In this document: one piece after another, positions 35,711-44,162 of the stretch
Layout of the letters: each line of letters opens with the position of its first letter
How positions within the stretch are numbered: the first letter of the stretch is position 1
NCBI GenBank assembly: GCA_049613665.1
Contig: JBMZCV010000003.1
Span: 19,830-83,829 of the forward strand
Reading direction: 5' to 3'
DNA from: JBMZCV01 sp049613665
Lineage (GTDB): Bacteria; Bacteroidota; Bacteroidia; Chitinophagales; UBA2359
Length of the DNA: 64,000 nt
The notes under the pieces: generated by a model
Told to the model about the DNA's origin: nothing
The model's input: only the letters and a program-made list of their open reading frames with translations
Databases searched by the model: none
Translations under genes and position numbers: made by a program

Positions 35711-35763
35711 CCATTTACGTTGTGGCAACTTTGGCTAAAAAAGTCCACATCTAAACAATTACC
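35711..35763. repeat. Upstream inverted-repeat element, family U, copy 3
   Basis: Contains TTTACGTTGTGGCAAC and TCCACATCTAAACAATTA; it ends 29 nt before the start codon of the restriction-modification gene. See copies at 5302 and 8268. Confidence 0.6.
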
Positions 35764-35791
35764 TTTCATTTTTAGCCACAAAAACAAAAAA

Positions 35792-38254
35792 ATGTCATAT
35801 ATCAATATCAGAGAAGAAGAGTTAAAAAATAAAATAGCACAACACTATTTTAGCGATTTTGATTGTACTAAAATGATAGGCAATATTGATTTTTGCGTTC
35901 AGTTTCCTATACGCAACCCAAGACAAAAACAACTGTATGAAATAGATTTTTTGCTTTGGGCAGAAGCCAAAAAAGGAAAGTCTGAAATTTTAAGTTCTAT
36001 TGTTCAACTTATTTTGACTATCGGAAAAGCACGAACTTTTGCCAGACATCTGCCTCCTCCATTTCTTGCTGCTTTCGATGCCGAAAAAATAGCTTTTATT
36101 CCTTACAATGATATTCAAGAAATTTTTTATCAAAATGATTTCAATTGGAATATTACGCCCTCTAATCACAAAACGAGAGAGTTTAAGCAAACTTATGAAA
36201 AGGTAAAAAATACGATGCAGCAAAAATCTTTGCTTTTCTCTTTTGGCAAAGATGATAAGGAACTAAATGAGTTTATAAAAAACAATTTTGTTGCAGGCAA
36301 ATCTGGCACTTCTAAAATACGAATTGACAAAAACAATTTCATAACAATTTACAATAAATGGCTAAATACTGTAAAACCTACCATTGCTATTAATTGGGAA
36401 GCTGCAAAGAAAAAAAATCTTATTGATGGCGATTTTTATCTGGCCGATTTACTTTCTAAAGAAAATGAAACTCTAAAAAGTAAGCTTTATGTATTACTAA
36501 AAACACATTATTATGAACTAGATAGAACAATTGATGAAGTAGGGTTATTTGGTTCTAAGAAAACATCATTTAGAGATAAACAAAAGGCACATACGCAATT
36601 TTGGAACAAATATGAGCGGCCACCTAAAACAGAATATTGGGATTATATCGTAAAAAGGCGTGATTTGCTCGTGCCTCAAGATGTGAGAGAGCGAAAAGGT
36701 AGCTTTTTTACGCCGCAAATTTGGGTGGAACTTTCGCAAAAATATTTGGCTGATACGTTAGGCGACAATTGGCAAGATGAATATTATATTTGGGATTGTG
36801 CGGCAGGCACAGGAAATTTGTTATCTGGCTTAACAAATAAATTCCATATTTGGGCTTCTACCTTAGACAGACAAGATGTAGATGTGATGAAAGACCGTGT
36901 AAAAAATGGTGCAAATTTGTTAGAAACGAATGTCTTTCAGTTCGATTTTTTGAACGATGATTTCAGTCAATTGCCCAAAGGTTTGCAAGATATTATCAAT
37001 GACGAGGAAAAAAGGAAAAAATTAATTATTTATATCAATCCGCCTTATGCAGAAGTTTCGAGCAAGGCTATTAAAGGAAAAGTAGGCGTTAATCAAACCA
37101 AAATACATGAAAAATACAGCACTATTTTGGGTACTGCTGGACGTGAATTATATGCTCAATTTCTAATAAGAATTTACGCCGAAATTTCAGATTGCACAAT
37201 TGCAGAGTTTTCGACATTAAAAACCCTACAAGGCTCGGCATTTGAAAAATTTAGACTTTTTTTTAAAGCAAAATTAAAAACTTGCTTTGTCGTGCCAGCC
37301 AATACTTTTGATAATGTTAAAGGCCGTTTTCCGATAGGATTTAAAGTTTGGGATACAAAAATAAAAGACAATTTCATTAAAATTGAAGCTGATATTTTCA
37401 ATAAAAAAGGAGAACAAAAAGGCAACAAAATTTTTTATTCATACAGCAAAAAAGAATACATAAACAGTTGGATTTCAACATATAAAACAAGTGCCGATAA
37501 TGCTATTGGCTTCATGGATGGCATCAATGGAAATGATTTTCAGCATAATAATATCGTTTATATTCTCAATAAAAAAGAACAAGTTCCTAATCCTCGTGGC
37601 ATTTGGATAACTAAAGACAATTTAATTCCTGTTTCTATATACTTGGCAGTTCGCAAGTGTCTTCCTACAACTTGGCTCAATGACCGTGACCAATTTTTGC
37701 ATCCAAATGAAAAGTGGCAAACAGATATTGAATTTCAAAATGATTGTTTGGCTTATACGCTTTTCAAAAATAAAATTCAATCTGAATATAGCACAAATCA
37801 TTGGATTCCTTTTACAGAATACGAGGTAGATGCTAAAAGTAAATTTGAAAGCAATTTTATGGCTCATTTTATGGCTGGAAAAATAAAAAGCGAAAAAAAT
37901 GGTGCTTTATTTGAAGAAAAAAAACCCAAACAAAAAAAGCCATTAGTGTTTTCTATGGAAGCAAAAGCAGTATTTGAAGCTGGCAGAGCGTTGTGGAAAT
38001 ATTATCATGCACAGCCGAGCTATACTGCCGACAATTTGTTGTATGAGTATTATGGTAAGCCTGCTTATAATGCGAATGCTTCGTTATACGATATTCGGTC
38101 TCATTTTCAGGGCAAAAATGCTAGAGGCAGAATGAATAGCAAGAGCGATGACGAAAAATATATGCAGCTTATCGCAAAATTGAGAGAAAAGTTGGGGCTT
38201 TTGGCAAATAAAATAGCAGAAAAAGTGTTTGAATATCGCTTTTTGAAGTCGTAA
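35792..38254 (+). CDS. Single-chain type IIG-like restriction-modification enzyme
   Basis: An 820-aa protein that appears to combine nuclease and N6-adenine methyltransferase. Near the N-terminus, Y-E-I-D-F-L-L-W-A-E-A-K-K with Asp52, Glu58 and Lys60 fits a PD-(D/E)xK nuclease. The methylase core has an FTPQIWVELSQKYL lead-in, motif I DCAAGTGNL at 335-343 and the catalytic NPPY at 416-419. The C-terminal ~300 residues probably read the DNA target. Type IIG enzymes cut and modify with one polypeptide, so no separate R or M gene is needed. A TTG 24 codons earlier is possible, but its leader is the family-U repeat, so I use the ATG at 35792. Confidence 0.85.
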   Translation: MSYINIREEELKNKIAQHYFSDFDCTKMIGNIDFCVQFPIRNPRQKQLYEIDFLLWAEAKKGKSEILSSIVQLILTIGKARTFARHLPPPFLAAFDAEKIAFIPYNDIQEIFYQNDFNWNITPSNHKTREFKQTYEKVKNTMQQKSLLFSFGKDDKELNEFIKNNFVAGKSGTSKIRIDKNNFITIYNKWLNTVKPTIAINWEAAKKKNLIDGDFYLADLLSKENETLKSKLYVLLKTHYYELDRTIDEVGLFGSKKTSFRDKQKAHTQFWNKYERPPKTEYWDYIVKRRDLLVPQDVRERKGSFFTPQIWVELSQKYLADTLGDNWQDEYYIWDCAAGTGNLLSGLTNKFHIWASTLDRQDVDVMKDRVKNGANLLETNVFQFDFLNDDFSQLPKGLQDIINDEEKRKKLIIYINPPYAEVSSKAIKGKVGVNQTKIHEKYSTILGTAGRELYAQFLIRIYAEISDCTIAEFSTLKTLQGSAFEKFRLFFKAKLKTCFVVPANTFDNVKGRFPIGFKVWDTKIKDNFIKIEADIFNKKGEQKGNKIFYSYSKKEYINSWISTYKTSADNAIGFMDGINGNDFQHNNIVYILNKKEQVPNPRGIWITKDNLIPVSIYLAVRKCLPTTWLNDRDQFLHPNEKWQTDIEFQNDCLAYTLFKNKIQSEYSTNHWIPFTEYEVDAKSKFESNFMAHFMAGKIKSEKNGALFEEKKPKQKKPLVFSMEAKAVFEAGRALWKYYHAQPSYTADNLLYEYYGKPAYNANASLYDIRSHFQGKNARGRMNSKSDDEKYMQLIAKLREKLGLLANKIAEKVFEYRFLKS

Positions 38255-38282
38255 CAAAAATTTACTTGCTTTATGAATCATA

Positions 38283-38344
38283 GAAACCATTAAGAAATTA
38301 AGAATAATTGAGGTTTTACTCTTTCTTAATTCCTTAATGGTTTC
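38283..38344 (+). terminator. Long imperfect hairpin terminator
   Basis: GAAACCATTAAGAAATTAAG pairs with CTTAATTCCTTAATGGTTTC across a ~20-nt loop, 29 bp after the restriction-modification gene. Confidence 0.7.
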
Positions 38345-38401
38345 TTTCTATTTCATATAAAAATTGAAAGCCGATATAAAACGAGTTTTTGGGTTTCGAA
38401 A

Positions 38402-38581
38402 AGCTATTTTCGCTTTGAAATAGCAATTAGTTTTTAAGGCTTTTTTTTATCAAAAGTTTAAACATACTATTTTTTTTAGGCTAAGAAAACCAATATTTTC
38501 TATTTTTATGGCCTTTTGAACTGAAAAATAGTATGTTTCCTCTATCAAAAAAGTTTTCTTTTGTTAAACTGAGAATAGCTA
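38402..38581. mobile_element. Miniature inverted-repeat element, family A, copy 2
   Basis: A 180-bp element, inverted relative to copy 1, with ends AGCTATTTTCGCTTTG and the complement of AGCTATTCTCAGTTT. It is flanked by exact 9-bp repeats GTTTCGAAA (38393-38401 and 38582-38590). The inner sequence closely matches 17789-18011 apart from a ~42-bp gap. The end sits 44 bp from the stop of the TsaC/YciO-like gene. Confidence 0.85.
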
Positions 38582-38624
38582 GTTTCGAAAAGCTATTATT
38601 AAAAAAAAGTTACATTCGTTTTAT

Positions 38625-39239
38625 TTACTCTAACAACTCTCCTTTTCCTTGTCTAATAATTTCCCAATCCGATTTTGTGCAATCGACTACGGTAGAAGGT
38701 TCATTGTCGCCAAAGCCGCCATCAATAACCATATCGACAAGCTTGTAATATTTTTCGTAAATCAATTCTGGGTCTGTCATATATTCCAAAATTTCGTCAT
38801 CATGTTTGAGCGAAGTTGTCAAAATTGGGCGACCCAACGCTTCCACAATAGCACGAGGAATATTATTGTCAGGCACACGCACACCTATCGTTTTTTTCGA
38901 CGATTTGAAAAGTTTAGGCACTGTGTTATTTCCTTTTAAAATAAAGGTAAATGGGCCTGGTAAATTGCGTGACATCAATTTATATATAGACTTGTCAAAC
39001 TGCATAGTATAATCTGATAAATGACTCAAATCATAGCAAACAAAAGATAAATTTACTTTTTTAGGTTTTACGCCTTTAAGCTGGCAAATTCGTTCTACTG
39101 CTTTTGCATTAAAAATATCACAGCCTATGCCATAAACAGTATCTGTTGGGTAAATCACTATACCTCCATCTTCCAAACATTTCACTACCTGCTTTATTTT
39201 TCTTTCATCAGGATTGTCTTGATTGATTTCTATTAACAT
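38625..39239 (-). CDS. Sua5/YciO/YrdC-family protein (threonylcarbamoyl-AMP synthase type)
   Basis: A 204-aa protein of the Sua5/YciO/YrdC family. In the TsaC branch this makes threonylcarbamoyl-AMP for the t6A base of ANN-decoding tRNAs. The typical start GGIVIYPTDTVYGIGCD (about 25-41), ERICQLKGVKPKKVNLSFVC and RNLPGPFTFILKG are present, and IGVRVPDN with the nearby P-I-L-T-T-S-L fits the active-site region. The length and the KxR-type positions are also compatible with YciO, whose role is less clear. The gene stands alone. Confidence 0.88.
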   Translation of the reverse strand: MLIEINQDNPDERKIKQVVKCLEDGGIVIYPTDTVYGIGCDIFNAKAVERICQLKGVKPKKVNLSFVCYDLSHLSDYTMQFDKSIYKLMSRNLPGPFTFILKGNNTVPKLFKSSKKTIGVRVPDNNIPRAIVEALGRPILTTSLKHDDEILEYMTDPELIYEKYYKLVDMVIDGGFGDNEPSTVVDCTKSDWEIIRQGKGELLE

Positions 39240-39601
39240 GATTTTTTTTTTAAAGGTTTAATACGTTTGTTGTTTTCATCGCTACTCCTTTCGGAAAAGC
39301 ATATACAAGTTTAGTGATTTTTAATGATAAAAGGTAGCTTTTAAGCATTTTTTTATCTTTCTGTTCAAATATTTTAACAATATTTCATTTATTCAAGCAA
39401 GGTAAATTGTTTTCTTTCGCAAATTTCACAAAATAAACTTTGTATTTTTGCACTTTTTTCGGCATATTAATGTTTATAAAATTAATTAAGCTGGTGCAAT
39501 TTGGTATTTTTTTTGTGGCTAAAATTTGCGAAAGCTGTCTAAAAAGTTCACAAAACCAACTTATTAATCATATATTTGCAAATCAATAACTGTTAAATTA
39601 T

Positions 39602-39660
39602 TAAGTATCAAATACTAGCCAACTTGTGTTAATGTTTTGAATTTTAATGTGTTAGCTTTC
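39602..39660 (-). repeat. Two-hairpin element, family H, copy g (diverged)
   Basis: Read leftwards: CTAAC...TTAACAC then TAGTATTTGATACT. Both stems can form, with different bases from other copies. Confidence 0.45.
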
Positions 39661-39826
39661 AAAATTAGTAGAATAAATTTGTTCGATTACTTTTTTAGCA
39701 ATTTTAGTTAAAAAATGTTTTTTTTTCGTTTCAACATTCTTTATGTTGTATCCTTTCAATCAAAAAAAGTCTAAATATTTAAGAACATTATAGTAATTTT
39801 TTGCTAAAAAACACCTATTTCCACTT

Positions 39827-39898
39827 TTCGAAGCTAATATGCTCAATGCGTTAATCAACCAAACAGGCCATCTTAATTTAGTACTTGACACTTAGCAA
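39827..39898 (+). repeat. Two-hairpin element, family H, copy f (diverged)
   Basis: Read rightwards: GCTAATATGCTCAATGCGTT then AGTACTTGACACTTAG, ending 30 nt before the start codon at 39928. Confidence 0.5.
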
Positions 39899-39927
39899 GA
39901 CAATCATACTTTCAGAAAAAATAAAAT

Positions 39928-41715
39928 ATGAAAAAAATAAAATTCTTCACCTTATTATCTACTTTTCTTTTTGCCTTAATCTGTACAAATCAGCAGAGTA
40001 TAGCTCAAACAAATATCAATGATACAGCTCCAAACATTAAGCTGCCAGACGAAAACAAGCAAGACCAACTTTTATCGGCACAAAAAGGCAAGTTTGTATT
40101 GTTGTATTTTTGGGTGTCTTGGGATCCAAATTCTCGCATCAACAATCCAAACTTGTCGGTTATCCGAAACAAATATAAAGATGTCGTTTTTAGCGGTGGC
40201 GAAAAAGGTTTTGAGGTATTTAGTGTGTCACTTGATAGCGATAGAGATGAGTGGTTGGCGGCTTTGCGAAAAGACAAAATGCAAGGAATTGCGGTAAATG
40301 ATGCTTACTCAAAATATGCAGGAGTTTATAAAATTACAAATATTACTACCTCTCTCCTACTTGATGGCAATGGAAAAATTGTGGGCAAAGATTTGAATAT
40401 GTCGACTTTAGATAAAACTTTAGCTGGCTCTGCAACCAATCAAGTTATTGTGAAAACAACCACAACTACTCAGCCTACACCTACACCAACTGCCAACAAA
40501 ACAGCAGCTATAACTTATAATACAACAGGAAAAGTAGCTACTAAAGGACAAAAGTATCGCATTCAACTTGGTGCATATCGCAACCTAAATTTAAGCCAAT
40601 TTTCTAATGTTACGCAGTATGGCAATATTATTAGTGAGCCAACTAAAAGTGGTGTAAAACGAATTTTATTGGGAGAATATGCTTCTCCAGAGCAAGCCGT
40701 TTTAACTTTAAACAAAATTAAAACAAGTGGCTATCCAGATGCTTTTGTGACTATTTACAAAAATGATGCAAGAGATAGAGTTATGAGTAAAGCAGAGGTT
40801 TTGGCAGTTAATGAATACTTGAATACAGCTTCGCAAAACGATGTTCAATATGCAAATGTAACACCTGCTACTACAACGCAAAAAACAACGACTACAAAAA
40901 CGACTCAGCAACAGAACAATGGCAGCATAGCTACAACTATCGCACCTAGCACTACTACTACCAAAACAACTACTAGAGTGGTAGATGCTCCTACACAAAT
41001 TTCTGTTTTTGAAACAACACGAACAACAAGCCCTAACAATAGCACTTATTATGACCAAATTGCAACGCAACAAGGTTCTAATACATCACAGGCAATCGCA
41101 ACAACAGTAAATAAACCGACAACGCAAACAACAAACTCAAATGCGAATATGCCAGCAGGAGCGAGTATCAGCAAGAACTATACTAGAAAAGAAATGCAAT
41201 CGCCTTCTTATGCTTCTCACCCTGCAAACAATAGTCATACAACGACAACAACGCAAACACAAAAACCTTATAGTCAGCAATCTCAAACGCAACCGACTTA
41301 TACTCAGCAGCCAACTTATACTCAGCAACCGACTTATACTCAGCAGCCAACATATAATCAAACGCAACCAACTTATACTCAGCAGCCAACGTATAATCAA
41401 ACGCAACCGACTTATACTCAGCAGCCAACGTATAATCAAACGCAAACTATGCCAACTTCAAATTATGGTGGTGGTTACAATACTACTGTTCCACAAAGTA
41501 ATCAACAAACATACAATGGTGGCAGTAGTAGTGGTTCGTCAGACTTAGTTCGAAAACAACAAGAAGCTGCTGACCAAACATTAGATAAAGCTTTAAACGA
41601 GTATTTAGATACTTATGAAAATAAAGAAACCTCTAATGAAAAAAAATCGGAAGAACCAGAGAAAACCCAAAAGAAGAAACAAAGTTTTTGGAAACGTCTT
41701 ATAGGTAAAAAATAG
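39928..41715 (+). CDS. Exported thioredoxin-fold/SPOR protein lacking redox cysteines
   Basis: A 595-aa exported protein. Signal peptide about 1-27. Residues 33-165 look like a TlpA/AhpC thioredoxin domain (KGKFVLLYFWVSW), but the active site reads W-D-P-N-S: Asp66 and Ser69 replace the two cysteines. The cis-proline site is also lost (T-N-I-T-T-S). It should therefore not be a redox enzyme. Residues 208-278 form a SPOR domain (KYRIQLGAYRNL...VKRILLGEYASPEQA), which binds denuded peptidoglycan at division sites. Residues 285-540 are a Thr/Gln/Pro-rich low-complexity region with QPTYTQQ and PTYNQT repeats, and the tail is charged. It probably anchors something to the cell wall. Confidence 0.8.
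   Translation: MKKIKFFTLLSTFLFALICTNQQSIAQTNINDTAPNIKLPDENKQDQLLSAQKGKFVLLYFWVSWDPNSRINNPNLSVIRNKYKDVVFSGGEKGFEVFSVSLDSDRDEWLAALRKDKMQGIAVNDAYSKYAGVYKITNITTSLLLDGNGKIVGKDLNMSTLDKTLAGSATNQVIVKTTTTTQPTPTPTANKTAAITYNTTGKVATKGQKYRIQLGAYRNLNLSQFSNVTQYGNIISEPTKSGVKRILLGEYASPEQAVLTLNKIKTSGYPDAFVTIYKNDARDRVMSKAEVLAVNEYLNTASQNDVQYANVTPATTTQKTTTTKTTQQQNNGSIATTIAPSTTTTKTTTRVVDAPTQISVFETTRTTSPNNSTYYDQIATQQGSNTSQAIATTVNKPTTQTTNSNANMPAGASISKNYTRKEMQSPSYASHPANNSHTTTTTQTQKPYSQQSQTQPTYTQQPTYTQQPTYTQQPTYNQTQPTYTQQPTYNQTQPTYTQQPTYNQTQTMPTSNYGGGYNTTVPQSNQQTYNGGSSSGSSDLVRKQQEAADQTLDKALNEYLDTYENKETSNEKKSEEPEKTQKKKQSFWKRLIGKK
41290..41446 (+). repeat. Low-complexity coding repeat (PTYTQQ/PTYNQT)
   Basis: Tandem 18- and 21-bp units, for example CAACCGACTTATACTCAG, encode Q-P-T-Y-T-Q-Q and P-T-Y-N-Q-T repeats. 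The units are nearly identical in DNA, so copy number is likely to vary between strains. Confidence 0.88.
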
Positions 41716-41742
41716 AAGTTTTAAAGGAATAAATATTTTATC

Positions 41743-41777
41743 AAAAAGTCAGATACTACAAAAGTGTCTGACTTTTT
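41743..41777 (+). terminator. Hairpin terminator
   Basis: The stem AAAAAGTCAGATACT pairs with AGTGTCTGACTTTTT, followed by a T-run, 28 bp after the SPOR protein gene. Confidence 0.82.
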
Positions 41778-41947
41778 TTTATATTGTTGCAAAAATTTGA
41801 CATTCAATCATACCAAACCTTATTTGTAATAAGTAGCTACACAAAAATAATGTGATATAGTTGTTTATTTTCTTTATGTGGCTAAACGCAATATTTTACC
41901 TAAGAATTGGTATAACTCTCTTTTTCACAAAACGCAATACCTCACAA

Positions 41948-44059
41948 ATGAAAGCAAATTTACTTGGCCTTTGTATAGGCCTCTTGCTATGTTTATGTGC
42001 TACGGCACAACAAAAAACGCAACAAATCAATCCTAAAGATGTTACTATTATTCGAGATAGCTGGGGTGTGCCTCATATTTATGGCAAAACTGATGCTGAT
42101 GCTGCTTATGGTTTGGCTTGGGCTCATGCCGAAGATGACTTCATTAGTATGCAAGTTTCGTTCAATACTATCAAAGGCCGTTCTTCCGAATTGACAGGAA
42201 AAGATGGTGCAATTATGGATATTCTTGTAGCTCTTATCAATGCCAATGACCCAATTGATGAAGCTACTTTAGCAACTGCTCTGTCGCCAGAATTCAACAA
42301 AGTTTTAAGTGGTTTTGTGCAAGGTATCAATGATTATGCTGCTACACACAAAAAAGAAATACAACTCAAAGGTGTTTTTCCAATTAGCAAAATTGATATT
42401 ATAAAAGGTTATCGCATGGCACAAACCGTTACTTCAAATGCTGTGTTTGGCTTGGCTCGCATTTTTCAAAACAAACTGCCCAATATTACTTTTCCGAATG
42501 GCTCAAATGCTTTTGCTTTTCAGCGAAAAAGAATGGCCGATGACAAAACGCTTTTAGTTTCCAATACACATCAACCGCTTGAAGGTATTTTCGGCTGGTA
42601 CGAAGCTCATGTTTGCAGCGATGAAGGTTGGAACATGTTGGGAGCGACATTTTCGACAGGCGTTAGCCTTTTTGTTGGCACAAATGAAAACTTAGGCTGG
42701 ACACACACGACAAACTACCCAGATTGTCACGATATTTATCAGCTTAGAATGCACGAAGAAAAAGATTTACATTATTATTTTGATGGTGAACTCAAAAAGT
42801 TAGAGCCTTTCAAAGTAAAACTGAAAGTGAAAGTTGGCTTTTTGAAAGTGCCTGTTTCTCGTACTTTCTACAAAAGTGAATACGGCATTACGATAAAAAA
42901 TGACAATGGTTTTTATGCTATTCGTTTTCCTGCTGCGATGAATTTGCAAGCTGCCGAACAATGGTTTTTGCTCAATAAAGCCAAAGATTTTGAGGAGTTT
43001 AAAGAAATTTTAGAGATGCAAGCTTTTGTGTCGCAAACTATCACTTATGCCGACAAGGAAGACAATATTTACTTTTTGTCGAATGGCCAATTTCCTAAGC
43101 GAAATCCCGAATTTGATTGGAAAGGCGTGTTGCGTGGCGATACTTCTGCTACGCTTTGGACGGCTGGCGACTATATGCCGCTTGATAGCTTGCCACAACT
43201 TACTAATCCAAAATCTGGCTATCTCTACAATGCCAACAATACTCCATTTTCGGCTACTGCACCAGAAGAAGACCTAAAGCCTCAAGATTTTGACAAAACA
43301 ATTGGCTTTTTGGAAGTAGAAACAAATCGCAGTTTGCGTATTCGTGAGTTGTTTGCCGCTTTTGATTCCATTATTACTTACGATGAAATAAAAACCTTGA
43401 AATATGACCAACAATATAATAGCGAAACTTTTTATACCAATACTTTGAGCAATCTCGATTTGATGATGAGTTTGAGTGTCGAAAAATATCCAGATTTAGC
43501 AGATGTTTTAGAAATTGCTAAAAAATGGAATCGACAAACAACCGTAGAAAACAAACATGCTGCCATTTTTGCGATTGCCGTAGTTCATATCATGAAATAT
43601 GTGGGACAGGAGATGTTGGTGGCACAAACCAATGTCATTCCAGAAGTTGTATATGCCGATGCGTTGCGAAAGTCGAAAGCACATTTGCTCAAACATTTTG
43701 GCAGTATAGAAGTAGAATTGGGCAAGGTGCAATATCATATTCGTGGCAAAAAGATGTTGCCGATTGGTGGAATGCCCGAAAATTTAGCTCCTTCTTTTAT
43801 TACCAAACACAAGAAAGGAACGTTTAGATGTGAAGCTGGCGAGTCTTATATTATGTTGGCGAAATATGACGAAAATGGCGTAACCGAAATTGAAACCGTA
43901 CATCCTTATGGTGCTTCAAATCACCCAGAAAGTCCACACTACGATGACCAAATGGATATGTATGTGTCGCAAAAACTCAAAAAAATGACTTTGGATAAAG
44001 AAGAGATTATGAAAAATGCTGTACGCACTTATCATCCTATGGACGATGTGAAAAAGTAA
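41948..44059 (+). CDS. Penicillin acylase-family amidase (Ntn hydrolase)
   Basis: A 703-aa exported enzyme of the penicillin amidase/acyl-homoserine-lactone acylase family. A signal peptide covers about 1-20. The alpha-chain start (IIRDSWGVPHIYG, DAAYGLAWAHAEDDF) is typical. The N-terminal nucleophile after self-cleavage is Ser186 in PNGSNAFAF, where penicillin acylases usually have GSN. LGWTHTT near residue 260 matches the substrate-side motif. It works in the periplasm, hydrolysing amide bonds of small molecules, peptides or lactone signals; the substrate is unclear. A 29-residue longer reading is possible, but the ATG at 41948 puts the signal peptide at the start. Confidence 0.88.
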   Translation: MKANLLGLCIGLLLCLCATAQQKTQQINPKDVTIIRDSWGVPHIYGKTDADAAYGLAWAHAEDDFISMQVSFNTIKGRSSELTGKDGAIMDILVALINANDPIDEATLATALSPEFNKVLSGFVQGINDYAATHKKEIQLKGVFPISKIDIIKGYRMAQTVTSNAVFGLARIFQNKLPNITFPNGSNAFAFQRKRMADDKTLLVSNTHQPLEGIFGWYEAHVCSDEGWNMLGATFSTGVSLFVGTNENLGWTHTTNYPDCHDIYQLRMHEEKDLHYYFDGELKKLEPFKVKLKVKVGFLKVPVSRTFYKSEYGITIKNDNGFYAIRFPAAMNLQAAEQWFLLNKAKDFEEFKEILEMQAFVSQTITYADKEDNIYFLSNGQFPKRNPEFDWKGVLRGDTSATLWTAGDYMPLDSLPQLTNPKSGYLYNANNTPFSATAPEEDLKPQDFDKTIGFLEVETNRSLRIRELFAAFDSIITYDEIKTLKYDQQYNSETFYTNTLSNLDLMMSLSVEKYPDLADVLEIAKKWNRQTTVENKHAAIFAIAVVHIMKYVGQEMLVAQTNVIPEVVYADALRKSKAHLLKHFGSIEVELGKVQYHIRGKKMLPIGGMPENLAPSFITKHKKGTFRCEAGESYIMLAKYDENGVTEIETVHPYGASNHPESPHYDDQMDMYVSQKLKKMTLDKEEIMKNAVRTYHPMDDVKK

Positions 44060-44094
44060 TTTTCTTTCGTTTTTCGGCTTTTTCTAAAAATAAA

Positions 44095-44136
44095 AACAGC
44101 TACTTCGCAAAGTTAACATTTGTGAAGTAGCTGTTT
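44095..44136. terminator. Bidirectional hairpin terminator
   Basis: AAACAGCTACTTCGCAAA pairs with TTTGTGAAGTAGCTGTTT around a short loop, between the convergent genes ending at 44059 and 44163. Confidence 0.85.
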
Positions 44137-44162
44137 GTTTTTCATGTTTCAATTTTATATTT

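Larger units (their letters stand above)
39240..39927. other. Intergenic region with promoter-like motifs and two family-H copies
   Basis: Two TAnnTTTG matches occur: TATTTTTG at 39443-39450 and TATATTTG at 39571-39578. A 39-codon open frame (39470-39589) follows the first, but nothing supports it as a gene. Two diverged family-H elements are present: one at 39602-39660, pointing left, and one at 39827-39898, pointing at the gene that starts at 39928. The promoters could drive a small RNA or a long leader. Confidence 0.45.

Noticed and set aside
39470..39589. 39-codon frame after a TATTTTTG motif
   Set aside because: It has no recognisable protein signature and no ribosome site; reported only as a possible transcript.
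41137..41548. Frames with Arg/Leu/Ile or Ser repeats opposite and alongside the SPOR protein
   Set aside because: They are shadows of the QPTYTQQ coding repeat.
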